DNA from: Acetobacteraceae bacterium
GTDB taxonomy: Bacteria > Pseudomonadota > Alphaproteobacteria > Acetobacterales > Acetobacteraceae
Direction: 5' to 3'
Length of the DNA: 9,646 nt
Assembly (NCBI GenBank): GCA_947476855.1
Contig: CANJSR010000167.1
Location: 1 to 9,646 of the forward strand
The notes under the pieces were generated by a model. The model was not told where the DNA came from. It ran no database searches and worked only from the letters and a program-made list of their open reading frames with translations. The position numbers were made by a program, and so were the translations under genes. Of the stretch, positions 1 to 5,235 are shown piece by piece (positions within the stretch are counted from its first letter, which is position 1; every line of letters begins with the position of its first letter).

Positions 1-143
1 CGCACGGCTTCTTCCACCGCGATCTCATCGAAGGGGTTCATGGACATTTTCACGCCCGATGTCTCCATGCCGGAGCCATCGGTCTTCACGCGGACCTTGA
101 CGTTGTAGTCCACAACCCGCTTCACGGGGACCAGTATTTTCAT
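1..143 (-). CDS. etfB: Electron transfer flavoprotein subunit beta (N-terminal 47 codons, cut by window edge)
   Basis: The reverse-strand translation starts [14 protein letters not shown] and continues through [17 protein letters not shown] before leaving the window. These are the conserved opening blocks of EtfB: the KRV(V/P)D segment and the [11 protein letters not shown] segment that begins the nucleotide-binding Rossmann-like fold. EtfB pairs with EtfA in the FAD-binding heterodimer that takes electrons from acyl-CoA and other dehydrogenases and passes them to ETF:ubiquinone oxidoreductase; the beta subunit binds AMP. The ATG at 143-141 is the natural start because family members begin exactly here. 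No strong Shine-Dalgarno is visible just upstream (an AAGGA lies about 15 nt away). A promoter candidate lies at 283-255. etfA would be expected beyond the left edge, but cannot be seen. Confidence 0.93.
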   Translation of the reverse strand, partial: MKILVPVKRVVDYNVKVRVKTDGSGMETSGVKMSMNPFDEIAVEEAV

Positions 144-254
144 TGGGAAAACCGTGCCGCTTCCTTGGGGATTCAGGATGCCCGCAGGAGTCGTGCAGGG
201 GCCGTCTGAATCGTCACGGACCGGCCTGTTCGCACCTGCAATAGAGGCGCGGTC

Positions 255-283
255 CATATGCACGGCGCCCCGCCCCGTGTCAA
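255..283 (-). promoter_or_regulatory. Probable sigma-70-type promoter for etfB
   Basis: Read on the minus strand, a perfect -35 box TTGACA (283-278) is followed by a 17-nt G/C-rich spacer and CATATG (260-255) as the -10. The -10 keeps only three of six consensus positions, but the perfect -35 and ideal spacing make this the best promoter in the 215-bp gap between the HIG1 gene and etfB. Transcription would start near 248, giving a leader of about 105 nt. The rest of gap 144-358 holds no gene that I can support. Confidence 0.5.
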
Positions 284-294
284 ACGATCGTCAT

Positions 295-324
295 ACCGAC
301 CGGTAGCTCCGCGCGCCGGTCTGT
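295..324 (-). terminator. Inverted repeat after the HIG1-like gene, possible weak terminator
   Basis: GACCGG at 298-303 pairs with CCGGTC at 316-321 across a 12-nt loop. Two more pairs (295:324 and 296:323) lie beyond one mismatch. It begins about 35 nt after the stop of the 63-aa gene and just upstream of the etfB promoter, where a transcription boundary would be useful. No U-tract follows, so it may only be a structured spacer or a protein site. Confidence 0.3.
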
Positions 325-358
325 CATTCCCGTAACGCTCGCCTGAACGGTGCCGAGA

Positions 359-550
359 TCAGCCGCGCAGCATCATCATCATGATTGCCAGCAAAGCCAG
401 CGCGGCGGCCTGGAAAATGACCCGGTACTGCATCAGCTTGTTGGACCGGCGCGGGTCGGATGTCCGGACCATGCCGATCATGCCGGCCACCAGAACGCCC
501 AGTGTCCCCAGCATCATCAGGCCGATCAGGATGGTGAAGACTGTCCGCAT
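359..550 (-). CDS. HIG1-domain / twin-transmembrane small protein
   Basis: This is a 63-aa inner-membrane protein with two hydrophobic helices, about residues 4-27 and 43-61. They are joined by a short polar loop containing SDPRRSNKLMQYRV. The second helix starts with the R-V-x-x-Q pattern (R43, V44, Q47) and the preceding N-x-L-M, which resembles the HIG1 family. In mitochondria HIG1 proteins (Rcf1/HIGD) associate with cytochrome c oxidase and respiratory supercomplexes; in bacteria their role is largely undefined. The ATG at 550-548 is preceded by AGGGA at nine nt. My recollection is that in many Rhodospirillales a similar gene sits next to a cobalamin adenosyltransferase and etfB; here etfB lies directly downstream with no adenosyltransferase between. 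The C-terminus carries four consecutive Met encoded by (CAT)4 at 371-382. Confidence 0.72.
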   Translation of the reverse strand: MRTVFTILIGLMMLGTLGVLVAGMIGMVRTSDPRRSNKLMQYRVIFQAAALALLAIMMMMLRG

Positions 551-623
551 GTGATGCGATCCCTGGCTATCGTGGCAGACGTGGCACAGTCCGGCGCTGA
601 GTCAATGGCTCCCTTGCCAACGC

Positions 624-1676
624 TCACCGCAGGATACGGTCCCTCCAGCCGGCGACGATGACGCCGCGCAGGGCTTCGATCTCGGGCGAGTCGATCCCCA
701 CCAACGGCGCTTTCGGGTCGGCCAAGGGCACGATCCGGCGCGCCGTCTCCGGTGCCAGCCGGACCTGGGCGTTGACCGGGGTCATGAACAGCATGTCCGC
801 GATCCGGGTCTGCGCCTCCACGCCCAGAGCATGGGCGACGAAGGCATGGGCCGCCTCGGCGCGCGGCGTGTTCCGGACCACATGGATCGTGTGGATGTCC
901 CGCACCACGGCGTCACCTGGCACGGCCATCCGCAGCCGGATCGGGTTGCGCCTGGCACGGACCTGGCCGGTCGCGTTCCAGGACGGGCCGATCGAGGCGG
1001 CCTCGTCGATCAGGAACTCGCACACGTCGGGGCGCGGATGCCAACTGATGACCCGGGGCGCCATGTGACGGATCGCATTGATCGCGCCATCCAGGGACTG
1101 CCGGTCGATCCCCCGCGCGAACAGCATGGCGGCGACCAGCGTCAGCCCGATCCCGACCGGGTCCGGCGGCGCCGGCACCGCGATCCGGCTGACCGCCCCC
1201 GGGTCCCACAGGATGCGCCAGGACGTGATCTCCCGCGTCGTGGCATCGGGCACATGGGCGATGGCCAGGCTGTCGATCATCAGGGCCGCCCCGTCCAGTC
1301 CCTCCAGCCGAGCCGCGGGGACCAGGTTGGCCAGGACCGGCATCGTCTCGGGCTTCAGCGGTTCCAGCAGGTTCGCCGCGGTGGCGGCCAGGCCGATCCG
1401 CGGGCTCAGGATCACCGAGTCGAATTGCGGCGCGCGCGGGTTCTGCCGCAGCAGGCCCAGAACCTGGGCGGGATTGGAAGTCGGGTAATAGTTGATCTCA
1501 ATATCCGGGCGCAGCCGGCGGAACGAGTCGATCACGGCCGCCTGGAAAACCTGCTGGATGATCCCGCCCGGGGCCGCGATGCTCACCCGGACCGCCGCGG
1601 CCGATCGACGCACGAAAGGAAGCAGCAGGATGGTGCCCGCCGCCATGGTCGCGAGACGACGGCGCGTCACCTTCAT
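624..1676 (-). CDS. Periplasmic ABC-type solute-binding protein (PotD/Fbp-like), orphan
   Basis: This 350-aa exported protein has an N-terminus with a twin-arginine-like motif (TRRRLATMAAG, residues 4-14), a hydrophobic stretch (about 11-22) and an S-A-A-A cleavage region near residues 25-28. Two arginines unusually lie between the hydrophobic core and the cleavage site. The mature part has the layout of extracellular solute-binding proteins of the spermidine/putrescine and iron(III) type: a VRVSIAAPGGIIQQVF opening, an early FRRLRPDIEI segment, and a C-terminal lobe with DAVVRDIHTIHVVRNTPRAEAAHAFVAHAL. This C-terminal segment resembles the 'N-tP.ke.A..Fi.f.l' block of that family. The start ATG is well placed behind AAGGAG with eight nt spacing. 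No permease or ATPase gene is present on either side, so the ligand and transporter cannot be inferred. A gap of 73 bp separates it from the downstream HIG1 gene. Confidence 0.82.
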   Translation of the reverse strand: MKVTRRRLATMAAGTILLLPFVRRSAAAVRVSIAAPGGIIQQVFQAAVIDSFRRLRPDIEINYYPTSNPAQVLGLLRQNPRAPQFDSVILSPRIGLAATAANLLEPLKPETMPVLANLVPAARLEGLDGAALMIDSLAIAHVPDATTREITSWRILWDPGAVSRIAVPAPPDPVGIGLTLVAAMLFARGIDRQSLDGAINAIRHMAPRVISWHPRPDVCEFLIDEAASIGPSWNATGQVRARRNPIRLRMAVPGDAVVRDIHTIHVVRNTPRAEAAHAFVAHALGVEAQTRIADMLFMTPVNAQVRLAPETARRIVPLADPKAPLVGIDSPEIEALRGVIVAGWRDRILR

Positions 1677-1738
1677 CCACGGGTCTCCTTGCCCGCGACC
1701 AGATGGGCCTTGTGCCGCCCGGACTCAAGCCACCGCCC

Positions 1739-1768
1739 CTGACACGCGATCGGGAATCCCGGTAGACT
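1739..1768 (+). promoter_or_regulatory. Probable sigma-70-type promoter for the LLM oxidoreductase
   Basis: CTGACA (1739-1744, five of six matches to TTGACA) is separated by 18 nt from TAGACT (1763-1768, four of six matches to TATAAT). The predicted start near 1775 would give a leader of about 20 nt that carries the ribosome-binding site at 1780-1785. The spacer contains an 11-bp palindrome. Confidence 0.5.
1751..1761. promoter_or_regulatory. Palindrome CGGGA-A-TCCCG inside the promoter spacer
   Basis: A perfect 5+1+5 inverted repeat lies between the -35 and -10 elements of the LLM promoter, a position where a bound repressor would block RNA polymerase. It is short, and G/C-rich palindromes of this size arise by chance, so the operator role is only an inference. 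Confidence 0.25.
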
Positions 1769-1779
1769 GGCGCCAACCA

Positions 1780-1785
1780 GAGAGG
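1780..1785 (+). promoter_or_regulatory. Ribosome-binding site that fixes the LLM start
   Basis: GAGAGG at 1780-1785, followed by A-rich sequence, precedes the ATG at 1795 by nine nt. The same frame is open upstream to about 1492, opposite the solute-binding gene, but this extension has no family similarity, so the ATG at 1795 is the start. Confidence 0.7.
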
Positions 1786-1794
1786 AAACCAGCC

Positions 1795-2649
1795 ATGCAG
1801 TTCGGCGGCGCGATGTTTTTCACCGATTACGCGATGGAGGCGACGGATTTCGCCCGCGCGCTGGAGGAACGGGGCTTTGAATCCGTCTGGGCGCCGGAAC
1901 ATTCCCACATCCCGCTGTCGCGCGGATCATCCTTCCCGGCGGGCGGCGAACTGCCGCGCAAATACGCCGAGTGCATGGACCCCTTCGTGTCCCTGACCGC
2001 CGCGGCCGTCGCCACCAAGACGATCAAGCTGGGCACCGGCGTCGCGCTGGTCGTGCAGCGCGATCCGATCCAGACGGCCAAGCTCGTGGCGTCGCTCGAC
2101 CAGGTGTCCAAGGGCCGCTTCCTGTTCGGCATCGGTGGCGGCTGGAACGCCGAGGAAATGGCCGACCACGGCACCACCGACTTCAAGGGCCGCTGGAAAC
2201 TGGTGCGCGAACGGGTCGAGGCCATGAAGGCAATCTGGACCCAGGAGCACCCGGAATACCACGGCGACCTGGTCGACTTCCCACCGATGATGGCCTGGCC
2301 GAAGCCCTTCCAGAAACCCTACCCCCCCGTCATCGTCGGCGGTGCCTTCCCCTATGGCGCTCGGCGGGCCATCGCCTACGGCGACGGCTGGGTGCCGCAT
2401 AAGTCCCGCCCGCAATACGGCGATGTCAGTGAGTTCGTGCCGCGGTTCCGCGACATGGCGCGGGAAGCCGGGCGTGATCCCGACTCGATCCCCGTGACGA
2501 TCTGGGGGTCGGCGAACGACATGGACACGCTGCGCCGGTATCAGGACATCGGCGTGTCGCGGATCATCATCAGCATGGACTCGGCCGGCGCGGACAAAAT
2601 CATCCCGGAACTGGACCGCTGGGCGGAGACGATCCGGAGGTTCGCCTGA
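1795..2649 (+). CDS. LLM-class F420-dependent oxidoreductase-like flavin enzyme (TIGR03619-type)
   Basis: This 284-aa bacterial luciferase-like monooxygenase fold protein is a TIM barrel that uses reduced or oxidised flavin (F420 or FMN). Recognisable blocks are the opening FTDYAMEATDFARALEERGF with VWAPEHSHIP (residues 9-40), LGTGVALVVQRDP (79-91), the highly typical KGRFLFGIGGGWNAEEMADHG (106-126), FQKPYPPVIVGG (172-183) and AYGDGWVPH (194-202). Length and motif order match the 'probable F420-dependent oxidoreductase' TIGR03619 group of about 280-300 aa. The substrate cannot be predicted. The family name implies F420, but many proteobacterial members occur in organisms not known to make F420 and may use FMN. 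It has its own promoter divergent from the solute-binding gene and converges on pssA, so it appears monocistronic. Confidence 0.88.
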   Translation: MQFGGAMFFTDYAMEATDFARALEERGFESVWAPEHSHIPLSRGSSFPAGGELPRKYAECMDPFVSLTAAAVATKTIKLGTGVALVVQRDPIQTAKLVASLDQVSKGRFLFGIGGGWNAEEMADHGTTDFKGRWKLVRERVEAMKAIWTQEHPEYHGDLVDFPPMMAWPKPFQKPYPPVIVGGAFPYGARRAIAYGDGWVPHKSRPQYGDVSEFVPRFRDMAREAGRDPDSIPVTIWGSANDMDTLRRYQDIGVSRIIISMDSAGADKIIPELDRWAETIRRFA

Positions 2650-2657
2650 CCCATGAT

Positions 2658-2684
2658 CGGCCTGGGCGGAGACGCCACAGGCCG
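2658..2684. terminator. Hairpin between convergent LLM and pssA genes, likely two-way terminator
   Basis: CGGCCTG-GGCG at 2658-2668 pairs with CGCC and CAGGCCG at 2673-2684, giving an 11-bp G/C stem with one bulged A (2677). On the plus-strand RNA the loop is GAGA, a stable GNRA-type tetraloop. It fills most of the 43-bp space between two convergent stops. Neither side has a T-run, so termination would rest on the stem alone. Confidence 0.45.
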
Positions 2685-2692
2685 TTCACAGG

Positions 2693-3565
2693 CTAACGAT
2701 CGGCGGCCGGGGTGGGGGCAGGAGACTGCCGTTCGTCGGCCGCATGCATCGCCTCCGCCTCCTGGCGCAGGCGGCGGAAGCTACGACGGCTGAATGGCAG
2801 CATGCCCAGGTAGATCACGCCGCCCAGCGCCAGCGCGGCCCAGGGGTCGGTGACCAGCAGCGCCACGAACAGGCCGGTTCCCAGCAGCAGCGGCAGGACC
2901 ATGGCGGTCGGGATTTTGAAGTTCTTGAAGCTCCAGACCGGCAGGGTGGAAATCAGCAGCAGCGCCGTCCCGACCAGCACGAGCGCGTTGAAGAGCGGAT
3001 GCCGCGCCAGGGTCAGCAGCAGGTCGGACCCGACCGACTGGGCGTAAAGACCCAGGAACAGCGGGAACAGCACGACCCCTGCCCCCGCCGGCGCGGGCAC
3101 GCCGGTGAAGAAGTTATAGGCGTAGGCTGGCCGCGGCGCGCCATCCAGCGACGCGTTGAACCGCGCCAGCCGCAGCGCCATGCAGACCGAGAACATCAGG
3201 CCGGGGATGTAGCCGTACCCTCCGACCGACTGCATCGCCCATAGATATAGAGTGAACGCCGGCGCCACGCCGAAGCACAGGAAGTCCGACAGGCTGTCGA
3301 ACTCCGCCCCGAAGCGGGACGTGCCCTTCAAAAGCCGAGCGAGCCTGCCGTCGAGGCCGTCGATGACACCGCAGACGAGGATGGCGATGGCCGCGTCGCC
3401 GAACCGGCCCTCCATCGCGAAGCGCATCGCCGTCAGGCCGATGCACAGCCCGATCATCGTCATCAGGTTCGGGATGATCTGATTGAACGACGGCCCCTTG
3501 AAGCGGGGGCGGGTGCGGTAGCCGCGCAAGCGGCGGATCGGAGAAATGCGGGATGTCACGTTCAC
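2693..3565 (-). CDS. pssA: CDP-diacylglycerol--serine O-phosphatidyltransferase (phosphatidylserine synthase)
   Basis: This 290-aa integral membrane enzyme joins CDP-diacylglycerol and L-serine to give phosphatidylserine plus CMP. The CDP-alcohol phosphotransferase signature D-x2-D-G-x2-A-R-x8-G-x3-D-x3-D is complete: D69, D72, G73, A76, R77, G86, D90, D94, the metal- and CDP-binding aspartates. Before it lies the conserved IIPNLMTMIGLCIG helix (30-43). After it come FLCFGVAPAF and the RLARFN segment (132-137) typical of PssA. About six to eight hydrophobic segments follow, then a charged soluble tail (259-290). The start is a GTG at 3565; a second GTG two codons in is also possible. AGGGTGA lies eight to nine nt upstream of it. 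It starts 16 bp after the psd stop, so the two are co-transcribed and Psd uses the PssA product directly. Confidence 0.94.
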   Translation of the reverse strand: MNVTSRISPIRRLRGYRTRPRFKGPSFNQIIPNLMTMIGLCIGLTAMRFAMEGRFGDAAIAILVCGVIDGLDGRLARLLKGTSRFGAEFDSLSDFLCFGVAPAFTLYLWAMQSVGGYGYIPGLMFSVCMALRLARFNASLDGAPRPAYAYNFFTGVPAPAGAGVVLFPLFLGLYAQSVGSDLLLTLARHPLFNALVLVGTALLLISTLPVWSFKNFKIPTAMVLPLLLGTGLFVALLVTDPWAALALGGVIYLGMLPFSRRSFRRLRQEAEAMHAADERQSPAPTPAADR

Positions 3566-3581
3566 GGGTGGGTCACCCTGT

Positions 3582-4253
3582 TCAATGCGTGAGCTCTGCG
3601 ATCACGGTTTCGCCGCCGACCATCGTCTGCCCCACAACCACCAAGGGGATCACCCCAGGCGGCAGGTACAGATCAGTCCGGCTGCCGAAGCGGATAAAAC
3701 CATATTGATCGCCCGCGCGCACGGGTTGTCCTTCATGCACGAAGCAAAGAATACGACGGGCGATCAGGCCGGCGATCTGCACGACCGCCATGTCACGCCC
3801 GTCCGGCAGGCGGATGGCCATAGCGTTCCGCTCGTTCTCCTCGCTCGCCTTGTCCAGGCTGGCGCTGAGGAAGGCGCCGTGGCGATAGGCGATCCGGGTC
3901 ACGGTGCCATCGGCCGGCACGCGATTGGCGTGGACGTTCAGCACCGACAGGAAGATGCAGACCCGCCAGCGCGGTTCATCGCCCAGCCCGAGTTCCTGCG
4001 GCGGCACGGCCTGCCCGACCATGACGATGCGCCCGTCCGCCGGCGCCACGACCGCGCCGGCTCGTCCGGGTGGGGTGCGGGTGGGGTCTCGGAAAAAGAA
4101 CAGGCAGAACAACGTGAAGGCCAGCCCGAGCCATGACAGCCAGGAGCCGACGACCAGGCCGAGCACGATCGCCACGAGGCCACCCAGGACGAAGGGGTGA
4201 CCAGCGCGATGCGGCGGCGGGAATGCGTGACGTAAATCTTGGATAAGAGCCAT
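3582..4253 (-). CDS. psd: Phosphatidylserine decarboxylase proenzyme (short PSD-A type)
   Basis: The protein is 223 aa from the ATG at 4253. It converts phosphatidylserine to phosphatidylethanolamine with a pyruvoyl group made by self-cleavage. Residues visible are the APADG block (Asp73), LNVHANR (His108) and the cleavage site F-G-S-R with Gly190-Ser191; Ser191 becomes the pyruvoyl of the alpha chain. One hydrophobic hairpin near residues 20-55 anchors the N-terminus, followed by FFFRDPTR, typical of this family. The frame is open to a TTG at 4289, which would add 12 residues, but that codon coincides with a likely -35 box and family members usually begin near MALIQDLR. No clear Shine-Dalgarno precedes 4253, which may be explained by a leaderless transcript. 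pssA follows 16 bp downstream in the same operon. Confidence 0.93.
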   Translation of the reverse strand: MALIQDLRHAFPPPHRAGHPFVLGGLVAIVLGLVVGSWLSWLGLAFTLFCLFFFRDPTRTPPGRAGAVVAPADGRIVMVGQAVPPQELGLGDEPRWRVCIFLSVLNVHANRVPADGTVTRIAYRHGAFLSASLDKASEENERNAMAIRLPDGRDMAVVQIAGLIARRILCFVHEGQPVRAGDQYGFIRFGSRTDLYLPPGVIPLVVVGQTMVGGETVIAELTH

Positions 4254-4260
4254 CCCCGCG

Positions 4261-4289
4261 TTTATGAATGGTTCATCTTTTGCGGGCAA
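4261..4289 (-). promoter_or_regulatory. Candidate psd-pssA promoter with a possibly leaderless start
   Basis: On the minus strand TTGCCC (4289-4284) and CATAAA (4266-4261) are separated by exactly 17 nt; each matches four of six consensus bases. The start point would fall at about 4254-4253, on or beside the A of the psd ATG. The spacer holds the inverted repeat ATGAA-tgg-TTCAT (plus strand 4264-4276), which overlaps the -10 and could be a regulator site. Confidence 0.4.
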
Positions 4290-4315
4290 GCTGAGGCTCT
4301 ACCCATCTTCGGGAC

Positions 4316-4320
4316 AGGAG
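4316..4320 (+). promoter_or_regulatory. Ribosome-binding site AGGAG that fixes the start of the 142-aa gene
   Basis: AGGAG precedes the ATG at 4329 by eight nt, an ideal spacing. The same frame is open upstream to 4239, but this part overlaps the psd start and the candidate psd promoter, so the longer version is rejected. Confidence 0.75.
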
Positions 4321-4328
4321 CTTGTTAC

Positions 4329-4757
4329 ATGCCACTGCACGCCCCCTTCACCCTCGGTCCCTTCACCGTTCAGCCGGACGGCCGCCTTAGTCATACGCCG
4401 GAGGAAGTGACACCGAATTTTTCTTTCCGCTGGCGCGGGCATCTGATGCGGGCGGTTCTGCCGGATGGCGATTCCCTGACGCTGCGCACGGTCCTGGGTC
4501 GCGTGCCCAGCACGGCGAATGGGCGCCTGGGGTCGCGGCAGCAAAGCTTCGTACTGATGCGGGCCTTCTCGGCGATGTCGCCGGAAAACTGGAAGGTCTC
4601 CCTGCAACCGGACCACCAGGTGGTGCTGACCGCGACCGTGCAACTGCCTCAGCCGGTCACCGCGACGGCGCTGCTGACCGCGATCACGGCGTTCCTGCTG
4701 AGCGTCTCCCCCTATCTCGACCTCGTCGACGAGTCGGGAATGCCGCCCAAGGCCTGA
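4329..4757 (+). CDS. Conserved-looking hypothetical protein, 142 aa, possibly YbjN/CesT-like fold
   Basis: I do not recognise this protein. It has no signal peptide and no obvious membrane helix; it looks like a small soluble alpha/beta domain. There are alternating strand-like segments (FSFRWRGHLMRAVLP, residues 31-45; SLTLRTVLGRV, 49-59; SFVLMRAF, 73-80), then WKVSLQPDHQVVLTATVQLP (88-107). A helix with TATALLTAITAFLLSV (111-126) and the ending PYLDLVDESG follow. The pattern of a strand pair followed by a helix resembles YbjN or type III chaperone-like folds, but this is a guess from pattern only. An excellent AGGAG site and clean codon structure support it as a real gene. It is divergent from psd and 31 bp upstream of the thioesterase, which has its own strong promoter, so the two need not be one operon. 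Confidence 0.75.
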   Translation: MPLHAPFTLGPFTVQPDGRLSHTPEEVTPNFSFRWRGHLMRAVLPDGDSLTLRTVLGRVPSTANGRLGSRQQSFVLMRAFSAMSPENWKVSLQPDHQVVLTATVQLPQPVTATALLTAITAFLLSVSPYLDLVDESGMPPKA

Positions 4758-4783
4758 CAGCGGGCGGGGCGGCGGGTTATAAT
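4754..4783 (+). promoter_or_regulatory. Near-consensus sigma-70-type promoter for the thioesterase
   Basis: CTGACA (4754-4759, five of six) and a perfect TATAAT (4778-4783) are separated by 18 nt. The -35 overlaps the TGA stop of the upstream 142-aa gene (4755-4757). The predicted start lies at 4789-4790, on the ATG of the thioesterase itself, so the transcript may be leaderless. Element composition and 18-nt spacing match the LLM promoter at 1739-1768. Confidence 0.6.
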
Positions 4784-4788
4784 GGGGG

Positions 4789-5235
4789 ATGACCGACATG
4801 ATCCCCGATCCGACCGACCGCTCCGTCTATCCGCTCTGGGCCCGCGACACCGCGCGCTATGGCGACACGGACCTGAACGGCCACCTGAACAACGCCACGT
4901 TCTCCACGTTTCTGGAGACGGGGCGGATCACGTTCCTGCTCGACCGGGACGCCGACCTGACCCCGCCCGGGCACGGATTCGCGATCGTCCGGCTGGTCAT
5001 GGATTTCCGAGCCGAGATGCATTGGGGCACCGCGGTCGATATCGGCACGGCCGTGCCGCGGGTTGGGCGGACGTCCTTCACGCTGGCGCAGGCCATCTTC
5101 CAGGAGGGCACCTGCACCGCGACGGCCGAGTGCGTCCTGGTGCTGCTCGACCTGACCTCCCGCCGCGCGGCCCCGATCGAGGGCAAGCTGCGCGCGGCTT
5201 TGGAGGCAAACGGACCGATCAGTCGAACCCCATGA
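4789..5235 (+). CDS. Acyl-CoA thioesterase, 4-hydroxybenzoyl-CoA thioesterase (4HBT) hotdog family
   Basis: This 148-aa cytoplasmic single-hotdog protein is expected to hydrolyse acyl-CoA thioesters as a dimer or tetramer. The diagnostic block is RYGDTDLNGHLNNATFSTFLE (residues 23-43). It resembles the D-x-D-x-x-G-H-x-N-N motif of YbgC/4HBT enzymes, with Asp28 in the position of the catalytic aspartate and H32-L-N-N following. Further strands are FAIVRLVMDFRAEMHWGTAVDIGTAV and ATAECVLVLLDL, typical of the central sheet. The chain length and substrate are unknown. Start choice: the ATG at 4789 fits the promoter as a leaderless start. The ATG at 4798 has GGGGGA about eight nt upstream but would leave almost no leader if the start point is 4789-4790. 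The last 17 bases overlap the tail of the convergent amidase. Confidence 0.87.
   Translation: MTDMIPDPTDRSVYPLWARDTARYGDTDLNGHLNNATFSTFLETGRITFLLDRDADLTPPGHGFAIVRLVMDFRAEMHWGTAVDIGTAVPRVGRTSFTLAQAIFQEGTCTATAECVLVLLDLTSRRAAPIEGKLRAALEANGPISRTP

Noticed and set aside
371..382. (CAT)4 microsatellite giving four Met in the HIG1-like protein, as a phase-variation switch
   Set aside because: A trinucleotide repeat changes length in frame and four units is too short to be a credible switch; it only lengthens the second helix.
831..1742. A 303-codon plus-strand frame opposite the solute-binding gene
   Set aside because: Low-complexity Arg/Asp/Pro-rich translation, no ribosome-binding site, and complete overlap with a gene that has a signal peptide and family similarity.
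1492..1794. N-terminal extension of the LLM oxidoreductase by 101 codons
   Set aside because: It overlaps the solute-binding gene and the LLM promoter, has no family similarity, and the ATG at 1795 has a good ribosome-binding site.
4239..4328. N-terminal extension of the 142-aa protein by 30 codons
   Set aside because: The AGGAG eight nt before 4329 fixes the start, and the extension overlaps the psd start region.
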